This document shows positions 17,080 to 26,022 of a stretch of 38,950 nucleotides of DNA, piece after piece. The stretch spans positions 1 to 38,950 of the forward strand of contig CATJSX010000040.1 in the NCBI GenBank assembly GCA_949743265.1, written 5' to 3'. Numbering within the stretch: the stretch's first letter is position 1; each line of letters starts with the position of its first letter. This stretch comes from an uncultured Peptococcaceae bacterium. GTDB taxonomy: Bacteria; Bacillota; Peptococcia; Peptococcales; Peptococcaceae. The notes beneath the pieces were generated by a model. That model had not been told where the DNA came from. It was given only the letters and a program-made list of their open reading frames with translations, and did not search any database. The position numbers and the translations under genes are program-made.

Positions 17080-19608
17080 TTAGAGGGCGCGTTTAATCTC
17101 CTCAAAACCATACGCCTCTAAAACATCGCCTTCCTTAATATCGTTAAATCGTTCCAGTCCAATGCCACATTCGTAACCGGACGCCACTTCTTTAACGTCG
17201 TCTTTAAATCGTCTCAGCGAGGCTACTTCGCCATCAAAAATCACTACGCCGTCACGAACGACGCGTACTTTGCTGTTGCGAGCAATTTTTCCTTCTGTAA
17301 TATAACAACCAGCAACTAAGCCTACTTTAGGAACTTTGAAGACTTCGCGCACTTCTGCTTGCCCTAATTCCACTTCTTTAATTTCTGGCGTCAGCATACC
17401 GCTCAAAGCCGCCTTAACGTCTTCTACTGCTTCGTAAATAACGCGGTAAGTATTGATTTCAATATTTTCTTTTTCCGCCAATTTTTTGGCATTGTTATCG
17501 GGACGAACATTGAAACCAATAATAATCGCATTAGATGCCGAAGCCAAGTTAACGTCTGTTTCTCTGATGCCGCCAACACCAGTATGAATAATACGTACTC
17601 GTACTTCATCAGTACTAATTTTCTCCAGCGATTGCCGCAACGCTTCAATAGAGCCTTGTACGTCGGCTTTTAAAATGATATTTAATTCTTTGATTTCTCC
17701 TTCTTGAATCTGGGCGAAAATATCTTCCAAAGAGACTTTGATATTGCGCTGAATTTCGCTGGCGTGTTTATCTTTCTGTCGTTTTTCGGCGACTTGTTTA
17801 GCCAATCGTTCATTTTCTACGGCAATAAAATCATCACCTGCCGCTGGCACGTCGTTTAATCCCAAAACTTCCACCGGCATAGAGGGCGGCGCTGTTTTAA
17901 CTGCTTTGCCTCGATAATCAAACATGGCTCTGATACGTCCTTGTGTTGAACCGACGATTAAGAAATCGCCGACGCTTAATGTTCCTGTTTGTACCAACAA
18001 AGTAGCTACAGGTCCGCGACCTTTATCCAATTTTGATTCAACTACTTTGCCTCGTCCGCTGCGTTTGGGGTTAGCTTTCAATTCTGCTACTTCGGCAACC
18101 AGCAAAATCATTTCCAGTAAATCGTTAATGCCCACGCCGCTTTTAGCTGATACAGGCACCATGATGGTATCGCCGCCCCAATCTTCGGCAACTAGACCAT
18201 AATTGGTCAATTCCTGCATAATGCGTTCGGCATTAGCTTCCGGTTTATCGATTTTGTTGATAGCGACAATCATTGGAACATTAGCGGCTCTGATATGGTC
18301 AATAGCTTCTATGGTTTGCGGCATAACGCCGTCATCAGCCGCTACGACCAAAATGGCAATATCTGTAATCTGTGCTCCTCTGGCACGCATGGCGGTAAAA
18401 GCTTCATGTCCGGGCGTATCAAGAAAAGTAATTTTTTCGCTGCGAATTTCTACTTGATAAGCCCCAATATGTTGCGTAATGCCGCCGGCTTCATTCATTG
18501 TTACATTAGCGGAGCGAATTTTGTCTAATAGCGATGTTTTGCCGTGATCGACGTGCCCCATGATAGTAACAACTGGTGGTCTGGTAACTAAGTCTTCTGG
18601 TTTATCTTCAACTTCGACCAATAATTCTTCTTCTTTGGTAATCTTGACTTCCACTGTAGCGCCAAATTCTTCAGCAATGATAGTAGCAGTTTCTACATCT
18701 AGATCTTGGTTAATGGTTGCCATGACGCCTAAAGACATCAGCTTCATAATCACATCCGTTGCTTTTTTGCCCAACTGATGGGCTAAGTCCTGTACGCTGA
18801 TGGATTCATCAATGACGACGTTATATTTGACTTCAGCAAATTCTCTTGGCGGAGGCGCTTCTTGTCCTCTTTTTTTACCTTTGGATTTGTTGTTTTTGTC
18901 GTTTTTGTGATCAAATTTATTTGTAGGATTCTTTTCTTGATAATTGTCTTGCTGTCTTTTTTTGTTCTGTGGCTTTTGTCCAGAACGGTTCGGCTGATTG
19001 TTATTAGGACGATTTTGTTTGTCGTTTTGATGATTGCTTTGATCGATTGAGTTATTTTTTTTGTTATTATTGTTATTATCTTTATTATCCTTAAAGCGTT
19101 TATTTTGATTTGACACTTTTGCGTTTTGTTCCGATTTATTGTTTTCGGCTTTAGATGATACTTTGTGGTTATTATTATTTTTTGACGACGCGTTTTTGGC
19201 GTTTTGATCGCGATTGCGGTCGTTGTTTTTAGGTGTTTCATGAGTCCGTTCTGCATTATTATTTCTCTGATCGAACTTTTTATGACGATCATTATTTGAT
19301 CGATTATTGTTGTTATTTTTATTTTGTTTTGGTTTTTGCTGATTATTTTGCGGTTTTGTATTTTCAACAGCCGTCTTTTTTGGTGTGTCTTTTGATTTTT
19401 CCTGTGTTTTTTGTGCTGTTTCTTTTTGGGAAACCGCCGGTTTTGGTTGCGGCTTTTGATAAGATTCTTTAACCTTTTGCGCCACTTCATCAGAAACCAT
19501 ACTCATGTGATTCTTTACCGGATGGTTCAATTCATTCAATTTGTCAATTATGGCTTTGCTGTCCATATTTAGCTCTTTAGCCAATTCATATACGCGAGAT
19601 TTGCCCAT
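17080..19608 (-). CDS. infB: Translation initiation factor IF-2
   Basis: An 842-residue GTPase that places initiator tRNA on the 30S subunit. It has an N-terminal IF2N domain (residues 1-50), a long low-complexity linker (about 52-255) made mostly of Asn, Lys and Gln, a second IF2N domain, the G domain with GHVDHGKTS (near 350), DTPGHEAF and NKID, and the C-terminal domains II to IV. The Asn-rich linker is the odd part: IF-2 linkers vary, but one this rich in Asn and Lys is unusual and probably disordered. ATG 19608 follows a full GGAGGTGAT. The same base bias opens a long false frame on this strand at 18783-19490. Confidence 0.97.
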   Translation of the reverse strand: MGKSRVYELAKELNMDSKAIIDKLNELNHPVKNHMSMVSDEVAQKVKESYQKPQPKPAVSQKETAQKTQEKSKDTPKKTAVENTKPQNNQQKPKQNKNNNNNRSNNDRHKKFDQRNNNAERTHETPKNNDRNRDQNAKNASSKNNNNHKVSSKAENNKSEQNAKVSNQNKRFKDNKDNNNNNKKNNSIDQSNHQNDKQNRPNNNQPNRSGQKPQNKKRQQDNYQEKNPTNKFDHKNDKNNKSKGKKRGQEAPPPREFAEVKYNVVIDESISVQDLAHQLGKKATDVIMKLMSLGVMATINQDLDVETATIIAEEFGATVEVKITKEEELLVEVEDKPEDLVTRPPVVTIMGHVDHGKTSLLDKIRSANVTMNEAGGITQHIGAYQVEIRSEKITFLDTPGHEAFTAMRARGAQITDIAILVVAADDGVMPQTIEAIDHIRAANVPMIVAINKIDKPEANAERIMQELTNYGLVAEDWGGDTIMVPVSAKSGVGINDLLEMILLVAEVAELKANPKRSGRGKVVESKLDKGRGPVATLLVQTGTLSVGDFLIVGSTQGRIRAMFDYRGKAVKTAPPSMPVEVLGLNDVPAAGDDFIAVENERLAKQVAEKRQKDKHASEIQRNIKVSLEDIFAQIQEGEIKELNIILKADVQGSIEALRQSLEKISTDEVRVRIIHTGVGGIRETDVNLASASNAIIIGFNVRPDNNAKKLAEKENIEINTYRVIYEAVEDVKAALSGMLTPEIKEVELGQAEVREVFKVPKVGLVAGCYITEGKIARNSKVRVVRDGVVIFDGEVASLRRFKDDVKEVASGYECGIGLERFNDIKEGDVLEAYGFEEIKRAL

Positions 19609-19626
19609 CGGATCACCTCCATAATT

Positions 19627-19929
19627 CTATAACAATTTTTTCAATAAAGCCTGTGCCATTTGGGCGTCGGTAATACCAATAACGCTGCGCGGCGACATCC
19701 CTATTGCCAATCCCAGCTGGCTTTTCGTCGAAAAAATGATCGTTTCTATTTCATTTTCAGCAGCTTTTTGCTGCCAGCTTGTTTGTCTTTCTGCTGCTAA
19801 ATCAGATGCAATAATCATTAACTGCAGCTTATCTTTTTTTAAAAAAACGTCGACTCCCGATTCTCCGGCGACCAGCATTCTGCCTTTTTGAGCAAAACCC
19901 AATAAAGTTAAGGCTCCTTTTTCATCCAT
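19627..19929 (-). CDS. ylxQ: L7Ae-family K-turn RNA-binding protein YlxQ
   Basis: A 100-residue protein of the ribosomal L7Ae/L30e/Gadd45 fold, with ALTLLGFAQKGRMLVAGE and the ILxxxxSP-like end (IGMSPRSVIGITD). YlxQ-type proteins bind kink-turn RNA; the cellular role is not well established. The ATG at 19929 overlaps the rnpM stop as TGATG, so translation is coupled; a TTG just before it (19932) is 8 bases from AAGGAG and could be the true start. It sits in its conserved place between rnpM and infB. Confidence 0.9.
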   Translation of the reverse strand: MDEKGALTLLGFAQKGRMLVAGESGVDVFLKKDKLQLMIIASDLAAERQTSWQQKAAENEIETIIFSTKSQLGLAIGMSPRSVIGITDAQMAQALLKKLL

Positions 19930-20186
19930 CAAGACAGTTGCTCCTTTAATTTTTCATAAACTTCATCAGAAATCGCTACTTCAAGACTGCGCTCTAATCG
20001 CTTGGATTTGATCACTTTATTTAAGCAAGCTAAATCATTGCAGATATACGCGCCGCGACCAGATTTTTTGCCCGTAGGATCAATGGAAATTTCACCTTCC
20101 GGTGAACGAACAATGCGGATCAATTCCCGCTTGTTTTTGCGCTCTTGACAGCCCAAACACATTCTTTGCGGTATTTTTTTCGCCAT
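19929..20186 (-). CDS. rnpM: YlxR/RnpM, RNase P modulator
   Basis: An 85-residue basic protein of the YlxR (DUF448) family with RMCLGCQERKNKRELIRIV, GRGAYIC and a second Cys pair region. The family was linked to RNase P RNA binding in Bacillus subtilis, hence RnpM. ATG 20186 follows GGAGGTGG; the start directly abuts the nusA stop and the end overlaps ylxQ, as in most Firmicutes. Confidence 0.93.
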   Translation of the reverse strand: MAKKIPQRMCLGCQERKNKRELIRIVRSPEGEISIDPTGKKSGRGAYICNDLACLNKVIKSKRLERSLEVAISDEVYEKLKEQLS

Positions 20187-21281
20187 CTATTCCACCTCCG
20201 TATTGCTGACGGTTGCAAACTCTCTTTTCTCATAAACGATACCAGCTTCTTTTGCTTGACTTTCGCTTTTAATATCAATTTTCCAGCCGGTCAGCTTAGC
20301 TGCCAAACGAGCATTTTGTCCTTCCTTGCCGATTGCCAAACTTAATTGATAATCCGGCACAATAACAGCAGCTTTTTTTTCTGTTTCCATCACTTGAACG
20401 TCAACTACTTTGGCGGGACTCAAGGCGCTGGCGATATATTCCGCTGCATCTTTGCTCCAGTTAACGATATCAATTTTTTCTCCCCGTAATTCTGTCACGA
20501 TAGCCTGCACTCTGGCGCCTTTAGGTCCTACGCAGGCACCAACGCAGTCTACCGTTTCATCATTGGAATAAACCGCAATTTTGGATCTAGCGCCGGCTTC
20601 TCTGGCAACGGATTTAATTTCTACGATACCATCTTGTATTTCTGGCACCTCTAGTTCAAAAAGCCGTTTTAATAATCCCGGATGTGTACGTGAAACCATG
20701 ATTTGCGGTCCTTTAGCTGATTTTTTTACTTCGACGATATACGTTTTGATGCGGTCAAAAATAGCATATTCTTCACCAGCAATTTGTTCTGTTGGAGCCA
20801 GAATCGCTTCAATTTTACCCAAATCAATAAAGTAATTTTTGTTTTCTATACGCTGAATTGTACCCGTCACAATATCACTTTCTCTGTTAGAGAATTCATC
20901 ATAAATCATGCCTCGTTCTTCTTCGCGAATACGTTGAACTACTACTTGTTTGGCGGTCTGCGCTGCAATACGACCAAAATCTTTGGGAATGACTTCTGTC
21001 TCAATGATATCGCCCAGTACATAGTTGGGATGAATCTTTTGCGCTTCTTTCAAAGATATTTCTGAACGATCATTAAAAACTTCCTCAACAACTTCCTTGC
21101 GAGCAAAAACTTTCACTTCACCGCTTTCACGGTCAACATTGACCCGTACGTTCTGCAAGAAACCAAAATTCTTCTTATATGCAGAAATCAAAGCTGTTTC
21201 GATAGCTTCCAAAATGATTTCTTCATCAATACCCTTTTCTCTGCCTAAATCTTTTAATGCTGATAAAAACTCCGCATTCAC
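20187..21281 (-). CDS. nusA: Transcription termination/antitermination factor NusA
   Basis: A 364-residue NusA with the N-terminal RNA-polymerase-binding domain (LREKGI-type start, ALISAYKKNFG), an S1 domain (about residues 130-200, DIVTGTIQRIEN) and two KH domains (CVGACVGPKGARVQAI and LAIGKEGQNARLAAKLTGW). The length is normal for Gram-positive NusA, which lacks the acidic repeats of E. coli. The start is GTG 21281, 8 bases after AGGAGG; an ATG two bases downstream is out of frame. NusA is known to stimulate intrinsic termination, which makes the hairpin in the leader of this operon a candidate for self-control. Confidence 0.96.
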   Translation of the reverse strand: MNAEFLSALKDLGREKGIDEEIILEAIETALISAYKKNFGFLQNVRVNVDRESGEVKVFARKEVVEEVFNDRSEISLKEAQKIHPNYVLGDIIETEVIPKDFGRIAAQTAKQVVVQRIREEERGMIYDEFSNRESDIVTGTIQRIENKNYFIDLGKIEAILAPTEQIAGEEYAIFDRIKTYIVEVKKSAKGPQIMVSRTHPGLLKRLFELEVPEIQDGIVEIKSVAREAGARSKIAVYSNDETVDCVGACVGPKGARVQAIVTELRGEKIDIVNWSKDAAEYIASALSPAKVVDVQVMETEKKAAVIVPDYQLSLAIGKEGQNARLAAKLTGWKIDIKSESQAKEAGIVYEKREFATVSNTEVE

Positions 21282-21312
21282 TTCATTAACCTCCTAATTG
21301 TTTTTAACGCTC

Positions 21313-21771
21313 TTAAAATTCCCATACTAAATTTACCCGACTGATTTTATCTCTAGGCAAAATTTTTTGTACTGCGTCAAGCATAAGTATCAGATCATTA
21401 TCGTCAACTTCGCCTAAAACCCCCACAAACTCTTTAGTGCCGTCGATGGGCGAAAAAGTTCTAACGCGCACTTTTTCGCCTTTAAACCGCACAAAATCCT
21501 TCATTCGTTTCAAAGGCCGCTCGATTCCCGGCGAAGAAACTTCCAAACGATAAGCCTGCTCAATAGGATCTTTTTTGTCCAATAAATCGCCTATAGTTCG
21601 GCTCATATTTTCACAATCATCAAGTTCGACAGCGCCGTTTTCCTTATCAATATACAGCCGCAAATACCATTCTGCGCCTTCTTTTACATATTCAACATCA
21701 ACCAGTTCCACACCATATTCTTCTGCTAATGGCTGCGCCATTGTCCAAATTATTTCTTCAACCTTGCTCAC
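21313..21771 (-). CDS. rimP: Ribosome maturation factor RimP
   Basis: A 152-residue RimP, needed for 30S maturation, with EEYGVELVDVEYVKEG, LRLYIDKENG, the central DLLDKKDPIEQAYRLEVSSPGIERPL and an Sm-like C-terminal domain. The start is GTG 21771 after AGAGGTGACAAT; the frame is open to 21846 but that part overlaps the leader hairpin and has no ribosome binding site. It is first in the operon that runs to ribF. Confidence 0.94.
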   Translation of the reverse strand: MSKVEEIIWTMAQPLAEEYGVELVDVEYVKEGAEWYLRLYIDKENGAVELDDCENMSRTIGDLLDKKDPIEQAYRLEVSSPGIERPLKRMKDFVRFKGEKVRVRTFSPIDGTKEFVGVLGEVDDNDLILMLDAVQKILPRDKISRVNLVWEF

Positions 21772-21810
21772 ATTGTCACCTCTTTGCTGTTTTTTGGGGG
21801 ACCTTAATAA

Positions 21811-21840
21811 ATAATAAAGAGTGGGTTTCGCCCACTCTTT
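21811..21840 (-). promoter_or_regulatory. Leader hairpin with T-rich tail before rimP, possible attenuator
   Basis: On the minus strand AAAGAGTGGG, a 5-base loop CGAAA, and CCCACTCTTT form a perfect 10-bp stem, followed by ATTATTTATT. It lies between the rimP promoter and the rimP start, so it is transcribed in the operon leader. Its form is that of an intrinsic terminator. Confidence 0.65.
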
Positions 21841-21868
21841 CGTCAAAGTTACATTCAGCTATGTTGTC

Positions 21869-21897
21869 ATCTTATCACATTTATTTCAGATTGGCAA
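21869..21897 (-). promoter_or_regulatory. Promoter of the rimP-nusA-infB operon
   Basis: On the minus strand TTGCCA (21892-21897), 17 bases, TAAGAT (21869-21874). It is downstream of the marR terminator and about 100 bases before the rimP start codon. Confidence 0.65.
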
Positions 21898-21915
21898 CCT
21901 TATCACTAAAATTTA

Positions 21916-21937
21916 AGGCAAATTTTTTATTTTGCCT
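21916..21937 (-). terminator. Terminator of the marR gene
   Basis: AGGCAAA and TTTGCCT form a 7-bp stem around an 8-base A/T loop, overlapping the marR stop codon, followed on the minus strand by TAAATTTT. Short but well placed. Confidence 0.55.
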
Positions 21938-22575
21938 CAAAAATTTCTTCCTTGTCTTCTTGTCAAATGATGATGTTTTCTATGATGTTTGGTATGAGTA
22001 TGGTGTTTTTGGGCAAGTTCATGCCAGCTATCCAGTAATTTATCTAACAGTTGTGCAAAGGTATGTTTTTCATCATCATCGAAACACGCAAAAATAGTTT
22101 CCATTCTTTGCTGATGCATTTTTTGCATCTGTTCAGCGTAAATTTTTCCGCTTTCTGTTAAGCTGATATCAATTTGTCGTTTGTCATCAGCGTTTTTTTG
22201 TCGCGTGATCCAGCCGGTCGCTTCAATTTTAGCTAAAATCTCGCTTAAAGAACCAGCTTGAATGCCCAAAATTTCCTGTAATTGCCGTTGGCTGATTATA
22301 TCTTCGTTTTGTTCCAGCAAAACTAACAAAATATGTTTTTGTCCTGTGTGTTCTCCATGATGATGACGCATAAAGTAATTGCACATTTTTAGCTTAACTA
22401 ATAATTGTTCATCAAATGAATCGTGATGAAAATGATTTTCATCATGAAGGTAATTTTCAGTTGTTGTTGATTCTTGTTCAGTTATACGGAAATAATTTTT
22501 GCCTCTGCCACAGTTTAAATTTTCTTTAGTACAATGATTAGGACAGCAGGGGCAAATTTGTTGTTCTTCATTCAT
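21937..22575 (-). CDS. MarR-family regulator with Cys-rich N terminus and His-rich C terminus
   Basis: A 212-residue protein. The middle (about residues 70-180) is a MarR winged helix: QRQLQEILGIQAGSLSEILAKIEATGWI is the recognition region and NADDKRQIDISLTESG the wing. Two additions are unusual. The N terminus holds CPCCPNHC and then LNCGRG (Cys8, 10, 11, 15 and 22 with His14), which could bind zinc or an Fe-S cluster; the C terminus (about 190-205) is packed with histidines (HHTHTKHHRKHHH). His-rich stretches also occur before the winged helix. A metal- or redox-responsive regulator is a reasonable inference. ATG 22575 follows GGAGTG; a GTG nine bases upstream is less well placed. A palindrome in its promoter suggests autoregulation. 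The flx-hdr operon is next on the same strand, but it has its own terminator and promoter. Confidence 0.8.
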   Translation of the reverse strand: MNEEQQICPCCPNHCTKENLNCGRGKNYFRITEQESTTTENYLHDENHFHHDSFDEQLLVKLKMCNYFMRHHHGEHTGQKHILLVLLEQNEDIISQRQLQEILGIQAGSLSEILAKIEATGWITRQKNADDKRQIDISLTESGKIYAEQMQKMHQQRMETIFACFDDDEKHTFAQLLDKLLDSWHELAQKHHTHTKHHRKHHHLTRRQGRNF

Positions 22576-22604
22576 CAGAAACACTCCTCAGTTTTTTTAT
22601 TTTC

Positions 22605-22614
22605 AAGGTACCTT
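22605..22614. promoter_or_regulatory. Palindromic operator candidate before the marR gene
   Basis: A perfect 10-base palindrome, AAGGTACCTT, lies 9 bases downstream of the marR -10 element, across the expected transcription start. Position and symmetry fit an autoregulatory MarR site. Confidence 0.45.
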
Positions 22615-22622
22615 ATAATATT

Positions 22623-22651
22623 AGTATAACGCAGATCACACATTTTATCAA
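22623..22651 (-). promoter_or_regulatory. Promoter of the marR gene
   Basis: On the minus strand TTGATA (22646-22651), 17 bases, TATACT (22623-22628). Confidence 0.7.
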
Positions 22652-22702
22652 GCTATTTATTAAATTTTTTTCGTTTTTGAAAGGATTCGATTATCGAAAC
22701 AT

Positions 22703-22754
22703 AAAAAAACGTCTTTTGTTTCAGTTCAGTACTGATAACAAAAGACGTTTTTTT
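22703..22754 (-). terminator. Terminator of the hdr-flx operon
   Basis: An 18-bp perfect stem (22703-22720 with 22737-22754) containing ACGTCTTTTGTT, with A/T runs on both outer sides, so it can stop transcription on either strand. It lies 19 bases after the flxA stop. Confidence 0.9.
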
Positions 22755-22773
22755 GTTGTGTGAGCAAAATAAT

Positions 22774-23616
22774 TTAGTATTCTGCAGGCAATTTTTTCAG
22801 TTGTTCTTGTGTAAACACTGGTCCATCAAGGCAAACGTAACAAGAACCAATATTGCAGCGGCCACATTTGCCAACACCGCATTTCATACGCATTTCTAAC
22901 GTTGTAATAATATCTTGATCACTAAAGCCTAACGCTGACAAAGCAGGCAAAGAAAATTTGATCATAACTGGCGGTCCACAAATGATAGCGACTTTTGGTG
23001 TTGGCGCTAATTCTTTGATATAATCGGGCACAAAACCAACGTGTCCTTTCCAATCTTCTTGTGGTCGGTCAATAGTAACATAAACATTCATATTTTTCAC
23101 TTGAGGCCAATGTTCAAACAGATCCTCTTTAAAACAAAGATCTTCTTTTGAACGAGCGCCATAGATTACTGTCAGCGTGCCAAAATTTTCTCTATATTTC
23201 ACACAGTAATCAATCATGCTTCTTACCGGCGCTAAGCCAATACCACCAGCAATAAAAAGCATATCTTTGCCTTGACAATATTCTAAAGGAAAACCGTTGC
23301 CATAAGGTCCCCTAACGCCTACTTGCTGACCTTCTTCCAATTGATGCAAAGCGTCAGTTAAATGGCCTGTCGCCTTAATTGCCATATCAATGCTATTTTC
23401 CTCTTGAGCCGTAATAGAGAACATTGCTTCACCTATTGCTGGCAAAGAAAGCATTCCCAGCTGTCCGGGATTAGGGGTAAATGGTTTCAGACCGTCTAAA
23501 GAAGAAATGCGAAATGTTTTAACATCGCTGGATTCTTCTCTAATAGCAGTAATAACGCCTACTGTTGGTGTCAGACAGTTAATGCGCAAAACATCTTGTG
23601 CTGTTGCCTTTGTCAT
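22774..23616 (-). CDS. flxA: Flx-type NAD(P)H/FAD oxidoreductase subunit (FlxA)
   Basis: A 280-residue ferredoxin-NADP-reductase-like flavoprotein. An FAD-binding beta barrel (with RGPYGNGFP) is followed by a nucleotide-binding domain (FIAGGIGLAPVRSMI, VIYGARSKEDL, CGPPVMI) and a C-terminal [2Fe-2S] motif CGVGKCGRCNIGSCYVC like PyrK and AsrB. In the known FlxABCD-HdrABC complexes this subunit takes electrons from NADH. ATG 23616 follows CAGGTGAGCGT, 4 bases after flxB. It is the last gene of a seven-gene operon and is followed by a strong terminator. An AsrB-like sulfite reductase subunit is the alternative by homology, but the hdr neighbours decide for FlxA. Confidence 0.88.
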   Translation of the reverse strand: MTKATAQDVLRINCLTPTVGVITAIREESSDVKTFRISSLDGLKPFTPNPGQLGMLSLPAIGEAMFSITAQEENSIDMAIKATGHLTDALHQLEEGQQVGVRGPYGNGFPLEYCQGKDMLFIAGGIGLAPVRSMIDYCVKYRENFGTLTVIYGARSKEDLCFKEDLFEHWPQVKNMNVYVTIDRPQEDWKGHVGFVPDYIKELAPTPKVAIICGPPVMIKFSLPALSALGFSDQDIITTLEMRMKCGVGKCGRCNIGSCYVCLDGPVFTQEQLKKLPAEY

Positions 23617-23620
23617 ACGC

Positions 23621-24628
23621 TCACCTGCTTTCTTCTTTCATAACTTGCTGAACAAATTTGCTGATATCAATATTCATAGGACATTTGGTCAAACAGCGAC
23701 CGCAGCCAACACAAAGAAACATTTGATGTTTTTCGTAAAAGTATTGCAATTTGTGTAGGAAACGATTGCGAATCCGTTCTTTTTTGCCCGTTCTGGGCTG
23801 GTGTCCGCCAGCCATTAAGGTATATTCATCAAACATGCAGCTGTCCCATGTCCGTAATTTTAAACCGTCTTCACCGCGCAGTTTGTTATTGATATCAAAA
23901 CAATGACAGGTCGGGCAGAGATAAGTGCAAGTACCGCAACCCAAACATTTAAACATAAAATCGTTCCAAATAGGCGCATCAAACGTTGTACTCAATTTTT
24001 CTGGCAATCCTTCGGTTTTTAGCTGCAATTTTCGTTCCGGTACAGGTGGCAAAATAACGTTATCTTGATTAGAAAGCAGCTCTGCCGCTTGTGATAAAAC
24101 TTTTTCTCCGCGTTCATTAAGCGCTTCAAAAGCAAATTGATCGCCTAAATCATAAACTTCTACATCAGCTGCCGCAGGATTAGCTTTTTCTGGATCAACG
24201 CCCATGGATGTACAAAAACAGCTTTCTTTAGAACCATTGCAACGCAAAGCAAAAATCGTTGTTATTTCGCGTTTTTTAGCATATTGTTGATCGGTGTATT
24301 CCGGCGACATGAAAACTTTATCTAAGCAAACAATTCCTTGCACATCACAATGGCGCACAAAAAATAAAACTTGCGGCGTTTGTTGATTTTCCATTTCTGC
24401 AATAAGCAAATTTTTTCCTTGTGCTTTGAAACGGTAGATAGCTTCCGTTTGCGGCAAAAAAATGCCTTTGGGTGAAACAGTGGGCTTACCATCTAGTAAA
24501 AGCGTCATCTGCGCCTGATAAGGAGCATATTGGCTTAGTCCATCTACATCAGTCGGAACAATTACCGGTTGATGTTTAGCCAACATCTGCAAAAAATCGT
24601 CAAGTTTACTCTTTTCTAATATCTGCAT
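23621..24628 (-). CDS. flxB: Flx iron-sulfur subunit with two 4Fe-4S motifs (FlxB)
   Basis: A 335-residue cytoplasmic iron-sulfur protein. The first two thirds resemble AsrA/Hmd-like 4Fe-4S dicluster proteins (with FFVRHCDVQGI and CFCTSMG), and the C-terminal third has two [4Fe-4S] motifs, CLGCGTCTYLCP and CVGCGRCLTKCP. It should relay electrons between the FlxA flavin and the other subunits. The ATG at 24628 is chosen because GGGGGTG precedes it; the frame starts with a GTG nine bases earlier. The gene lies 12 bases after flxC and 4 before flxA. Confidence 0.83.
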   Translation of the reverse strand: MQILEKSKLDDFLQMLAKHQPVIVPTDVDGLSQYAPYQAQMTLLLDGKPTVSPKGIFLPQTEAIYRFKAQGKNLLIAEMENQQTPQVLFFVRHCDVQGIVCLDKVFMSPEYTDQQYAKKREITTIFALRCNGSKESCFCTSMGVDPEKANPAAADVEVYDLGDQFAFEALNERGEKVLSQAAELLSNQDNVILPPVPERKLQLKTEGLPEKLSTTFDAPIWNDFMFKCLGCGTCTYLCPTCHCFDINNKLRGEDGLKLRTWDSCMFDEYTLMAGGHQPRTGKKERIRNRFLHKLQYFYEKHQMFLCVGCGRCLTKCPMNIDISKFVQQVMKEESR

Positions 24629-24640
24629 AGCCAACACCCC

Positions 24641-25531
24641 CTACATAAATTCTTCAGGATCATCTTTTTCAAAATGTCCTAAGGGCGGCTGCCCTTCAAT
24701 AGATAAGCCCGCATCGTAGTCGCCGAAAAGCAAATCAATATCTTTTATCAGTTTTTTATTCATCAGCATAATAGGAATATTAGCGGGACAAACATATTCG
24801 CACTGACCGCATTCAATACAACGACCGGCAATATGAATCGCTCTCGTCATCGCATAGAATTGATTTTCTGAGGCATTGACGTCTTTGCTGTTCCAGCCGG
24901 AAGTAGCCTGGTCAAAAATACACTTGCGACAGTTACAAGCGGGACAAACATTACGACAAGCGTAACAGCGAATACATTTGGTATGTTCTTTTTGCCAAAA
25001 TTCATATCGTTCATCAGCACTCATTTGCTCAATAGCTTCTACATCGCTGAAATCTACTATTTTTTGGCGAGGCGTTACTTCTTCAGTCAGCAATTCATCA
25101 TAAATAACGGGATTAGGGTAGCGACAGCTTTGACAAATTTTTGCCAGCGGAAGGTCGTCGCCTTCATTTTTGCTTTGAGCAAGACGATGATCTTTCATAC
25201 CTTCGCAAGGAATACCGATAATATAAGTTTTTTCACGCTCGATTTGCTTATCTTGCAATAAGCGATTAAAAGCGCGGCTGTCACATCCTTTAAGAAATAA
25301 GGCGATTTTTTCATTAGTAAAGCGAAAATCCAATAAATATTTGCTCAAATTATTTTGACAAAAATCATTCCAAACCAATTTATCGGCATCTTCCGCTTGC
25401 CGAATTAAAATTGGCGTAGATTGATACCAAAACGTACCAGCTTCCCAGCCAAGCACCATAGTTACGGCACCGCTATTTAAAAGCTCTTTTGCTCTCTGGC
25501 GCATTTTTGTCTGAATGGCTTCTTGATTCAT
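24641..25531 (-). CDS. flxC: Flx iron-sulfur subunit, FrhB/FdhB-like (FlxC)
   Basis: A 296-residue protein with an N-terminal region resembling coenzyme F420 hydrogenase/formate dehydrogenase beta subunits (FLKGCDSRAFNRLLQ, IGIPCEGM, CQSCRYPNP) and two C-terminal [4Fe-4S] motifs: CIRCYACRNVCPACNCRKC and CIECGQCEYVCP. It corresponds to FlxC of the FlxABCD-HdrABC complexes. ATG 25531 overlaps the flxD stop as ATGA and uses GGAGGCGAT inside flxD as its ribosome binding site. Confidence 0.82.
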   Translation of the reverse strand: MNQEAIQTKMRQRAKELLNSGAVTMVLGWEAGTFWYQSTPILIRQAEDADKLVWNDFCQNNLSKYLLDFRFTNEKIALFLKGCDSRAFNRLLQDKQIEREKTYIIGIPCEGMKDHRLAQSKNEGDDLPLAKICQSCRYPNPVIYDELLTEEVTPRQKIVDFSDVEAIEQMSADERYEFWQKEHTKCIRCYACRNVCPACNCRKCIFDQATSGWNSKDVNASENQFYAMTRAIHIAGRCIECGQCEYVCPANIPIMLMNKKLIKDIDLLFGDYDAGLSIEGQPPLGHFEKDDPEEFM

Positions 25532-26022
25532 TGATTATCGCCTCCTTCATTAGGCAATAGAGTTTCTGTCGGAAAATAATCGCACAACTTTTGATTCGGT
25601 CCTATTGCTTTAATGGCAGCGGTAATATCGGTAACAACTTCCTGAAATTTTGGCCCTTCTGCGCCGGAAATCCAACGCACATGAAACCGCTCGCTGTCAA
25701 TACCAACAAAATCCAGCAGTCGCTTAGTTAATAAAAACCGTCGTCTGGTATAATAATTGCCCGTTGTATAATGGCAATCGCCGGGATGACATCCTGCCAC
25801 TAAAACGCCGTCAATACCTCTTTGAAAAGCGCGAATCACAAACTGAGGATTCACACGACAAGAACAAGGAACTCGTAAAACGCGCACATTAGGCGGATAT
25901 TCCAAACGACTTAGCCCTGCCAGATCAGCCCCTGCATAAGTACACCAATTGCAAGCAAACACTAAAATCTTAGGCTCAAAACCATTTTCAGCAGTTTTTA
26001 TTTGTTCTGTATGGTCTGACAT
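25528..26022 (-). CDS. flxD: MvhD/FlpD-type [2Fe-2S] linker subunit (FlxD)
   Basis: A 164-residue protein of the MvhD/FlpD family, which passes electrons to HdrA. The family cysteine pattern is complete: CNWCTYAGAD (Cys24, Cys27), VPCSCRV (Cys53, Cys55) and GCHPGDCHY (Cys78, Cys83). It overlaps the end of hdrA by 25 bases and the start of flxC by 4, so the three are translationally coupled. Its place between HdrA and FlxC matches the physical order of electron flow in the known complexes. Confidence 0.92.
   Translation of the reverse strand: MSDHTEQIKTAENGFEPKILVFACNWCTYAGADLAGLSRLEYPPNVRVLRVPCSCRVNPQFVIRAFQRGIDGVLVAGCHPGDCHYTTGNYYTRRRFLLTKRLLDFVGIDSERFHVRWISGAEGPKFQEVVTDITAAIKAIGPNQKLCDYFPTETLLPNEGGDNQ

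Noticed and set aside
18783-19490. A 235-codon open frame on the minus strand inside infB
   Set aside because: It is the shifted reading of the Asn/Lys-rich linker (AAC/AAA/CAA codons), giving a Lys/Ile/Thr-only sequence with no start signal.
22774-24628. Anaerobic sulfite reductase AsrAB
   Set aside because: The sequences resemble AsrA and AsrB, but there is no asrC and the genes are fused in one operon with hdrABC and an MvhD-type gene, which defines Flx.
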